DNA of 64,000 nt from Takakia lepidozioides. Its lineage: Eukaryota; Streptophyta; Takakiopsida; Takakiales; Takakiaceae. A program made the position numbers and the translations under genes. Below the pieces are notes generated by a model. That model worked only from the letters and a program-made list of their open reading frames with translations, ran no database searches and had not been told where the DNA came from. The stretch lies in the NCBI GenBank assembly GCA_030704615.1, contig CM060733.1, positions 62,930,001 to 62,994,000 on the forward strand. Direction: 5' to 3'. Position 1 is the stretch's first letter; every line of letters begins with the position of its first letter. Of the stretch, positions 55,871 through 64,000 are shown one piece after another.

Positions 55871-56545
55871 TACTGTAGCACCTGGAGCACTCTCTCCGTC
55901 TCTACTGCCCTCTCCCCGGCTTCACCTCGAACTTGCACCTCCTCCAGTCTCCACCGTATGGGTAATTGCGGGGGCTGCTCCTGCCCGCGATGGTGTAACC
56001 GGTGTGTTACTGCCTCTTTGTGGTGTCTTGGAAGGATCCACCGTCTCTGTGCGTCCCTCGTTTACATGGGCATCTGTCATTTCGACACCCCTGGCCTCTT
56101 CAGTGGCATTTTCTCTTGCCTCCTGGCTAGCCTTCTATCTCGCCTGTTCTTTTGCCCTCTCTTTTGCCCTCTCACGGGCCTTCTGTTTCTTACTAGGGGT
56201 AGCAGCAGAGGAGGCCTCTAGGACGACCACCTTTGATTGAGGCGAATTGACACCCTCGCGCGCCCTGCTCACTCCCCCCTCTGCAGCCCGTGACGGCTCT
56301 GTCGCTAGGGATTGCATGTGCTTGGCTTTCTTCTTCTTCTTTGCGTGGGCGGGCCCTACTGCATGTGCATTAACATCCTCCATTGCTAGATCTGTTGTCC
56401 TCATCCGACACCCTTCACCTGCCATGCCGCCTGCACCAACCTCCCCAATGCCTATTCTGTCGTACTCACGCTACAGGTCCTCCCGTCCACCAACAAAAGG
56501 TTTTAGTTTGCCCTCCCGCCCCAAGTTGGGCGATCCAAACATGCG
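55871..56545 (-). CDS. unrecognised basic, Lys/Ala/Glu-rich frame
   Basis: The minus frame (from ~56425) is basic and rich in Lys/Ala/Glu/Arg (KKKKKAKHMQSL, KQKARERAKERAKEQAR), probably helical or coiled-coil. It lies directly upstream, in the LINE's orientation, of the reverse transcriptase, so it may be part of that element's first ORF. There is no domain I can name. It could be a chance frame, since the composition is low-complexity. Confidence 0.25.
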
Positions 56546-57629
56546 ATGAGTAGCGGCTTTTGGAGTCACTACTCGAGCAGTTGGAGCTGTCGATGATACC
56601 ACCAGCATGTCGGGCTCGTCGTCACTCTGTCATCCCCAAAAATCGTGAGAACCAATATCGGAATGAAAACCACCATCGCAACAATCGTGGAACAACAATG
56701 AAAACAAAACAAAACCAAGTATGGAGTGGCATGGAACAACAATGAAAAACAAATCCAACCAATGCCTAAGAATGACATGCACAAGCAGCCTTCTCCAGAG
56801 CTGCCGGCTTTGCACACGCATTGCAAACTATCTAAGGTTCACTCAACCAGTAACTTGCAGAAATCAACATGAAACACGAACAAATGAACACGAATTCCAT
56901 AAGACGGGAAAACAGGGTGAAAATTTTGAAGGCACTTCATCTGCTCAGACAATCTTCTCAGCTCAGCATGGATTTCCTTAATTCCGAGATGCAACTTGTT
57001 ATCTACAGCGAGGTGTGCACCCTATTCTGGCAAGCAATCTGATTGCAGCAACAACCTGACTCCTTTCTAACCACTCTCACCTTGATCATTCTTCTCAACA
57101 ACTCGTGTTTTTGCGATGCAACCATGCGCTTCCAGGGCTGCCAGGCGGAAGATGTGAAAACAAACTAAAAAAACGAAGAAAACCGAAAGAGGAAGGGGCA
57201 GAACCTGAGAGTGCTCGGCTTCAGTTGGCGCGGGCTGTGAGCAAGACAATGGAATTTCCTGCTGGAGCTTAAGTTTGGCCATGCGAGAGGTTGGACGTCG
57301 CCCGTAGTACAAAGCCTTCAACTTCCACCGCGGTCTGGATGTGGGGTTTCTCTCAGGAGAGCCACGCCCTTCTCCACGCGTCATAAGTCCAGCAAAAAAA
57401 AAAAAATCTCGCAATATGTGTGCGTACATGCCTCGAATAGAAGTTCATCCGAGTTTAGCATCAGGTTTCCAAGGCGTATCCGGGAAGCAAGCGCGGAATC
57501 CCTCTGTCGCCAGCCCGGTTCCAAACCGACGGCGGAGGACATTTAATGCGCAACTACGCCATTAAATGTCGTAGGTATGGAGGTCGGTCACAGGCGCCCA
57601 CCCCCCTCGAGACTTCGTCAATCGCCCGC
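56546..57629. other. no gene recognised
   Basis: Low-coding sequence with a short duplicated phrase (GGAACAACAATGAAAA, near 56690 and 56725), a 12-base A run near 57396, and a 10-bp inverted repeat ACATTTAATG/CATTAAATGT (57539-57571). Nothing supports a gene. Confidence 0.4.
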
Positions 57630-58045
57630 TGGATGGAAAAAATCGGCGCCAAATTTCCATCCAACGGATGAAGTATGACGCAACGAGGCCATCCCTCCGC
57701 CCGAGTCGTTCTCATCCAGGAGACGCCGGATGGAAATCCGGCGCCGCATTTCCATCTTGCAGGTAATTCGGAGCGCGGCAGGATGGAAATCCGGCGCCGA
57801 ATTTCCATCCGCCAGGTAATTCGGAGCGCGGCCGGATGGAAAAACGGCGCCGAATTTCCATCCTGGAGGTAATTCGGAGCGCGGCCGGATGGAAATCCGG
57901 CGCCGAATTTCCATCCCAGAGGTAATTCGGAGCGCGGCCGGATGGAAAAAAGGCGCCGAATTTCCATCCAACAGGTAACACGGAGAGAAGCCGGATGGGA
58001 AACCGGCGCCGAATTTCCATCCTGCAGGTAATTCGGTCCACCTCA
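57630..58045. repeat. 53-bp satellite with GGCGCC palindromes (left array 1)
   Basis: GGCGCC cores lie at 57740, 57793, 57846, 57899, 57952 and 58005, an exact 53-bp period, plus an outlying copy at 57645. Each unit is GGATGGAAAT-CCGGCGCCGAAT-TTCCATCC (a near-perfect palindrome) followed by AGGTAATTCGGAGCGCGGCC. The long minus frames here come from the repeat and are not a gene. Confidence 0.95.
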
Positions 58046-58214
58046 TCGATGGAAAACCGGCAACGAATTTGTCTTTAGCGGACCAGAATGGTGGGAATAA
58101 CGTGCCAAATGTGGCCTGTAGGCAAAAAACGCCAAGTTAAGTGTGTAACCAGACAAAAAAACGCGAAAAAACTTGATGCAACGACTAAAAATTGTTGAAG
58201 AATTGCCGATACGG

Positions 58215-59250
58215 GCTTCATTCAACGGGCCTCGGATGGATCGACTTCATCCAATGGGCCTCGGCTGGAAATTCGGCGCCGTTTTTCCATCCGGGGGATG
58301 TTCTCTGTCGGCCATGTGTCGGCCTCTCCCCCCGAGATGACTTCATCCAACGGGCCTCGGATGGAAATTTCGGCGCCGAATTTCCATCTGGGGGATGTTT
58401 TCTGTCGGCCAGGTGTCGGCCTCTCCCCCCGAGACGACTTCATCCGGCCGGCTCGGATGGAAAAACGGCGCCGAATTTCCATCCGGGGGATGATCTCAGT
58501 CGGCCAAGTGTCGGCCTATCCCCCCGAGACGACTTCATCCAACGGGCCTCGGATGGAAATTCGGCGCCAAAGTTCCATCCGAGGGATGTTCTCTGTGAGT
58601 GTCGGCTTCTCCCCCCGAGACAACTTCATCCAACGGGCCTCGGATGAAAATTCGGCACCGAATTTCCATCCGGGGGATGTTCTCTGTCGGCCAGGTTTCG
58701 GCCTCTCCCCCCGAGACGACTTCATCCGGCCGGCTCGGATGGAAAAACGGCGCCGAATTTCCATCCGGGGGATGATCTCAGTCGGCCAGGTGTCGGCCTA
58801 TCCCCCGAGACGACTTCATCCAACGGGCCTCGGATGGAAATTCGGCACCAAATTTCCATCCGGGGGATGTTCTCTGTCAGCCAAGTGTCGGCCTCTCCCC
58901 CCGAGACGATTTCATCCAATGGGCCTCGGATGGAAATTCGGCGCCGTTTTTGCATCCGGGGGATGTTCTCTGTCAGCCAAGTGTCGGCCTCTCCCCCCGA
59001 GACGACTTCATCCATCGGGCCTCGGATGGAAATTCGGTGCCATTTTTCCATCCGGGGGATGTTCTCTGTCGGCCAGGTGTCGGCCTGTCCCCCCCGAGAC
59101 GACTTCATCCAACGGGCCTCGGATGGAAATTCGGCGCCGTTTTTCCATCCGGGGGATGTTCTCTGTCGGCCCGGTGACTGACTCACCCCCGAGACGACTT
59201 CGTCCGACCGGCCTCGGCTGCAAATTCGGCGCCGCTGTTGTATGTTGACG
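58215..59250. repeat. ~96-bp satellite with GGCGCC palindromes (left array 2)
   Basis: Eleven units with cores at 58275, 58372, 58467, 58563, 58654, 58749, 58844, 58940, 59037, 59133 and 59228 (period 91-97). Each unit has CTTCATCCAACGGGCCTC, then a palindrome around AAATTCGGCGCCGAATTT, then CATCCGGGGGATGTTCTCTG and TCGGCC(A/T)GGTGTCGGCC. Some cores are mutated to GGCACC or GGTGCC. The 316-codon plus frame across it is not a gene. Confidence 0.95.
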
Positions 59251-59651
59251 ATTGCAGCGAGGTTCTGGCACTCAATCTTGTAATCAGACCCACTGGAATG
59301 CCACCTCTATCAGTTCCCTCTATCCATGGCGAAGGTGCTTGCACGCTCGCCCCCCAACGCTTCTTGTCAGACGCCGTAATGATTGGTTTGCCCAGCGCAT
59401 CTACACAAGTCATATACCTTCTGACTGCATACCGTTGGCAGTTATTGCGCAAAGGCCAGGGGCCGCATTCCGCAGACAAGGTTCATTAACTCTCTGGCAG
59501 TGGATTTTCGGGAGAGTGGGCTCCCCGGATTCGTGAATAGGCTTCGTCGCTTGCAAAAATCGGCCCTGCATTCCTTCCCCTCGCTGCATCCCCCCTTCTC
59601 CCAGGGCGCTTGTCCGAACGCCGTCCTGGCAGTCTTGTGTGCACAACTCCC

Positions 59652-62600
59652 ATGGCAGAAAACCCGAGCGCTATAGTGTACTGCTCTCCTCACGAGCATA
59701 GAGCTACATTTCCGTACAGAGGGGAGATCTGCCGGGTGATGGAGAAATATCTCTGCGTTCGATACCACCTGAAACCGGGGTCGGTATTTTTGGAGGAGGA
59801 AAGGAAGGATTCAAACGGAGTTGTAATCGAAAGTATTGTTGTGCTCCACGATGATTTCGGCGATGGCAGGGAATGGCGAGTTCCACCATCGGACAACGTC
59901 ATATACAGGGCTGTTGGGGACTTCATTTGCCCGCCAAATGCGCCTTCTATCCTGGCGCCTTCCACGAAACAATCCGCGAATCAGAGAGTGGGCACCTCAA
60001 AGAGAGAAGTCCGCAACGAAGTAAATCCAGAGCCGAACCCATCAATGAAGACGAGCGAGAACCGGGTTGTTCACAACCTGTCCAACTCCGACGAGGTCAT
60101 GGAAGTTTCGAGATCATCCTGGAGATCAGGCAAGTCCTCGATGGACATCAGCGGACGAGGGAGTCATATTCCCAGCACGAACACAGCATTTCGATCCATT
60201 CTTGAAATTCTGCGAGGGCTTCATATGGAGGGACACTGCTCGGAGCTGGCTAGGCTGGACTACAGCAAGTTCGCCATTAAATCCGTTACATGCCTTCCCG
60301 CAGACATCGACGGTAATATGTTCTTTGACTTCCCTCCTCGAATGGACTATTCGAGGGCGTCCGGAATGTTGACAGATATGGATAGGAAACATGACGGTCA
60401 TCCTTGGTGCGTCACCAAAACCACCAGCATGAAGATGCTCGATGGTATGCGGGTGCGCTACATTGTTTGTGCGGGCGCGTTGCGGTGTTTCTCTCCAACT
60501 TGCTTCCACTTTAAATCTAGAGGTCACAGGAACGAGACGGATTGGACAGGCACAACTCATCAACCATTTTGAGCTCAGGAGAAGGTTCCAAACTCCACAT
60601 TTAAGTGTGCGCATTGCAAAGAACCACCACATTGCATGTCTGTTTGTAATGCCAAGCAGTTCTATGTGTTGCACCGTTTCTCTGACCTCACACGAGCTTG
60701 CATACACGTTGGTTCCCATTGTCACAAATTGGCGAGGGGGAACTCGCGGGAGGCTGCCCACGAGGCAGAGCAGCTCGTTCAGGACGAGGTTAGGTTGAAA
60801 CCTGGTGCCAAACCCAAACAGATACAGCTGCAGGCCGCCCATAAGATGGCATTGGCCAAAATTATGTCGGAAGACGGCTCCGACAAAGTTCCTCTCGATG
60901 AGATGGAAATGGAGGCATTGCTGGAGTCGGTGTCCCACGTCTGTTCACCGAATGTCCAAAACCACATTGTCTCCTACAAATAGAAAATTGGGCGTGGCTC
61001 GGATATGCACTCCATTCTGGAGGTGAAGCGACGATGTGGATATGACTACATTCATGGAAGTAGGTTTCCTGGACAAGGGACTGAGGCAGATCGTTGTTTC
61101 GTATTCAAAATGTCCACGTGTGGGCCTGGCAGCGGCATCGAACTGGTCGACCGGATGACGAGTGGGGACTTGTCAAACAGTTGGGTCATGTTCGACCATA
61201 TCAAGCGAATTACAAATCACCAGTGGGTGACAATGGCTGCACATGTCTACAACATCCACTGCAGGATGCTAATGACAATTGCTATTTGTGAGATGAAAGG
61301 AGATGACACACAATCGGATATGCTTCTTTGGCAAGGAATAAACGAACAGATGGCCAGGGCGGGATTGCCCCCTCCCAATTTCCGTGGTTTCATGGCGGAC
61401 AACGCACAAGCAAATTGGGCTACCATCCGAAGGGTGTACGGGGAAGACCCCAATGTTCCGATGGAAGGCACGGAGAGATCTTGTGGGTTCCATTTTCTGC
61501 AGAGCTTGTCGCAGTACACAACCCGGCTCGTGGCGCCAGATTTCATAGAGGAGCACCGTTCCATGTGTCTTGCGTGGAAGCGTGCTCCCACCTTGGATGA
61601 TGTAGAGACACAATTTGCATGTATACGGGCTTGGTGGACAACGTCAGGTGCTGTAAAGAAATCAGACGAGGGAGTAATGGTCAGTTGGCTAGCATGGTGG
61701 CATTATCGTTTCCTCCAGTTCGGTGACTATATGCGGGAGGTGAGTTGGACGAATTCGCGTCCCGTTGAATATTATGCTACTCGTTATTTGTAACTTGCTT
61801 GTAACCTCAACATGTGCATGTGCAGGAAATGTGTCTGGACTCCGATACCGACATGCCGACAACAAACATGGCCGAATCAGTATATTCTTCCTGGCGTGTC
61901 TCATCTGCGGCGCATCTGGTGGACATCCTCACTGCCACAACGGAGGACATTGTCAGGTCAATTATGCAGCAATGCAGGTACAACGAGTTCTTGAAAGGGA
62001 AACAGTGGGGCTTGGGGCCGGACAGGCAGGAAATGCTGATGCGGACTGCCTCCAGATCGAAGAATCCTCGCAAGTGGGCGGCAGCCTTGCGAGAGGGCCT
62101 TTGGGACACGCCATTGCTTCGAAGAGGCCAACACTTGGAATGAGATGTTCACACCCGTCCAGTGAGACGAAGACTTGACGAGGCACCTGGCGGAGAAGAG
62201 GATTCATGGCGAGCTGACAAGAATATTCGCACGCTCCCTCGTGGTCCGGTGATGTTGCCCGAGGAGGTCTCGTCGAGCACCGCAAGTCCTGCACGTTCAA
62301 GATCGCCATCTCCTTTGAGCACAGGGCGCGTGCCCCGGCAACATAACGAGCCATCTGTAGTAAAGCAGTACAACATTCCCATTGTGGAGACAAGAGTGTC
62401 AAAGTCACAGTGGAGAATTGCGAGGACATTGCCGGGATTTCGAGGGAAGTGCTGCGCCATCCGGGTGGATACGAGAGCACGCTGTGGTGAGATGATTCGG
62501 AGGAACCCACACGGTGCTGTACCTGCACCTTGTTTCAGCGGCAGATTTTTGACTCCCACATTCTCTCATGCCACAACGCAGACGTTTTGGTTCTGTAGGC

Positions 62601-63244
62601 ACGACATAATGACCTGTGTATTTGGCAAGCCCAAGTACGAGATTCAGGGAATGCCGGAGCCTCCGGGCGTCTAGCCTGTTGCACCGGGTTGCAACCTCTC
62701 TCAGAATGAGGCGGATGCTCTTTCTGCAGCAGGATTTTGAATGGTGCAACGCACAGACGTTCCGGCCCACTCGTTTCCAGTTCCTCAGACCCAGCCATTG
62801 CAGACTGCTCGGTCCAGTAGAGACGGATTGGACAATTCTGCACATCCCACACTGCGATTCGGAAGAGTGAAGAGACGACACCCTCCCAACAAGTTGAATG
62901 AGACTCGGATTGCCAATGCTCTTGGGATGGCTTGCACTATTCAGAGCTCCGTGGACGTACCCCCACCCGGCCTTGGGCGTGTTTATCGGATTGCAACGGC
63001 CGGCTCAGCTGTACGCGACGACGTATACACAATTACGATTGGAGTGGAGCCGACTTGCAATTATACGGACTTCTCATTGATGGAAACAAATAAGGGGTCA
63101 AAGTATTATCCGTGCAAACATCTGTATTACATTTACCTGAAGAGGTTGAGGATGAACTTGACTATTGATGACTTTATTCATGCACCAGCGTTGAGCGTGA
63201 ACGAGCTGCACAAACTCCTCTGCCGGGATTCCAGAAATCATTGA
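59652..63244 (+). pseudogene. MULE transposase with GCM1/WRKY-type zinc domain
   Basis: ATG 59652 (MAENPSAIVYCSP). The parts in order: an N-terminal domain (HLKPGSVFLEEE..DDFGDGREWRVP). A WRKY-GCM1-type zinc region (ALRCFSPTCFHF...ETDWTG, KCAHCKEPPHC, TRACIHVGSHCHKLARG; ~60480-60760). A transposase core with MFDHIKR (~61190), GFMADNAQANW (~61390) and, after an 86-bp GT-AG intron (61740-61825), PTTNMAESVYSSWR, giving a D-D-E set. A later Cys/His module (GKCCAIRV...RCGEMIR, PCFSGRF, FWFCRHDIMTCVFGK). A SWIM-like finger (PTCNYTDF...YYPCKHLYYIY) in which the second Cys is Tyr. One frame runs throughout, but TGA (60570-60572), TAG (60981-60983), TGA (62141-62143), TAG (62672-62674) and TGA (62738-62740) interrupt it. 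Confidence 0.85.
61740..61825 (+). other. spliceosomal intron in the MULE transposase
   Basis: GGGAG|GTGAGT (61739/61740) to TGTGCAG|GAAATG (61825/61826), 86 nt. The split is exactly at a codon boundary and joins MRE to EMCLDS in the transposase frame. The intron contains an in-frame stop, so splicing is required. Confidence 0.85.
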
Positions 63245-63518
63245 TGGGGAAAAGGGAATCCACCATATGGATATTTGCAATTGCATTTTGATGCATTAGA
63301 CTTTGTTTTGCAATGTAATGAAATTGCACCCCAAAACTCCTGGAATGAGACAGACAATATTAAAGTGATGTCTTTTAAACACTAGGGACTGCTGGATATC
63401 CGTTGACGTCCAGTGGCAATTCAATGTCGAAACAAAATCAATACAAAGATGGCGGTAGGAAAAATTTGCAAATCTTCCAGAAAACTGAGTTCCAACAGTT
63501 GCAGTTGAGGGGGCCATT
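63245..63518. other. 3' flank of the MULE transposase
   Basis: Noncoding sequence between the final TGA and the right-hand GGCGCC array. No gene. Confidence 0.6.
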
Positions 63519-63845
63519 TCTGGAAAAATGGCGCCGACTTTCCCTTTTTTGGGCCGAAAACTGGCTAAGTCCCAACATTGTCTGGAAACGATGTCTGGAA
63601 AAATGGCGCCGAATTTCCAGTTACATGGCCCAGAACTGCCCAACATTTGTGCAATGCCCGGCACCATGTACCGAAATTCGGCGCCACATTTCCAAATTTT
63701 GGGCTTACACTTCAATGAAGTTGGGACCTATAACCGCGAAATTCGGCACCATTTTTCGCCGGAGACACCTATTACCGCGCAATACGTCGCCGATTTTTCT
63801 GCTTGCGGAACCTATTACCGTGAAATTCGGCGCCATTTTTGCAAA
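63519..63845. repeat. ~75-bp array with GGCGCC palindromes (right side)
   Basis: Cores at 63530, 63605, 63680, 63745 (GGCACC) and 63829 in units of ~65-84 bp. They have the form CTGGAAAAATGGCGCCGAATTTCCAG and later GAAATTCGGCGCCA(T/C)TTTT. Same palindromic core as the left arrays, but different spacer sequence. It lies on the other side of the transposase gene. Confidence 0.9.
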
Positions 63846-64000
63846 TGTCGCTCAGAATTCGCATGAGCGGAAGACGAAATATCATGAGCACGGCTCTCAA
63901 AACTACAATTTCTACTTCAAACAATGAATATTATATTGTTTTTTCCTGACACATCCCCATTAAAATAATGTTTTTAATGTTTTTTATTTGCAGAATTTGT
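63846..64000. other. AT-rich window end
   Basis: AT-rich sequence with no recognisable feature. The element flanking the GCM-type transposase may continue past the window edge; its termini were not found. Confidence 0.4.

Noticed and set aside
57554-58046. Three overlapping minus-strand frames with repeated MEIRRR/GWKFGA peptides
   Set aside because: Translation of a 53-bp satellite, open in several frames; no protein character.
58298-59248. 316-codon open frame on the plus strand
   Set aside because: It is made entirely of ~96-bp satellite units whose palindromic core lacks stops; open frames appear on both strands.

Overview
This is a window of nuclear DNA from a eukaryote, most likely a plant. 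Introns are GT-AG. The only host-type genes belong to plant families: a Nup50/RanBD nucleoporin, fragments of a plant organellar ssDNA-binding (OSB) protein, and a possible small nuclear-protein gene. Almost everything else is transposable elements. The mix (Ty3/gypsy chromoviruses with a chromodomain, a Penelope-type reverse transcriptase, a MULE with a GCM1/WRKY-type zinc domain, CACTA elements) suggests a non-seed land plant such as a bryophyte, lycophyte or fern, or a streptophyte alga. That is inference from remembered families; I cannot name the species.

Layout. 0-0.4 kb: 3' end of an unrecognised gene. 0.74-3.3 kb (-): broken CACTA (En/Spm) TNP2 transposase. 3.4-4.15 kb (+): possible two-exon gene. 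4.8-7.64 kb (+): Penelope-type reverse transcriptase gene, followed by a nested hairpin and a near-perfect 650+650 bp inverted repeat (7777-9240). 9.2-13.9 kb: no recognisable gene; mini-palindromes, a foldback repeat and degenerate tandem repeats. 13.9-16.6 kb (-): chromovirus copy A, with 3' LTR, chromodomain and integrase only, cut off at a CACTA terminus. 17-18.6 kb (+): decayed second gypsy lineage. 18913-30459: complete 11.5 kb MULE with ~0.4 kb TIRs and a perfect 9-bp target duplication. It carries a Ulp1/C48 protease-like gene (+) and a DDE/SWIM transposase (-), and its noncoding parts are full of one short motif. 31795-38755 (-): full-length chromovirus copy B (two 727-bp LTRs, Met-initiator PBS), inserted into an older LINE-like reading frame with two 2A-like motifs. 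39.4-40.2 kb (-): copia gag/protease fragment. 40.2-41.1 kb (+): OSB fragments. 41.2-46.8 kb: microsatellite, CACTA end, CACAGC minisatellite, otherwise no recognisable gene. 46.8-50.7 kb: compound array of two repeat modules. 52.2-53.4 kb (+): NUP50-like gene, the only clearly intact host gene. 54.3-55.9 kb (-): LINE RT and C-terminal fragment. 57.6-63.85 kb: transposase gene of a GCM1-zinc-finger MULE between satellite arrays that share a palindromic GGCGCC core.

Recurring themes. Several elements carry in-frame TAG/TGA stops in long stretches of frame with few or no indels. Where two copies can be compared, one difference is exactly CAG to TAG and another TGG to TAG, as expected from deamination of methylated cytosine in silenced elements. 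Two elements (the 18.9-30.5 kb MULE and the 57.6-63.8 kb element) have arrays of short repeats related to, or placed like, terminal and subterminal repeats, which may be transposase-binding or small-RNA-generating sequence.
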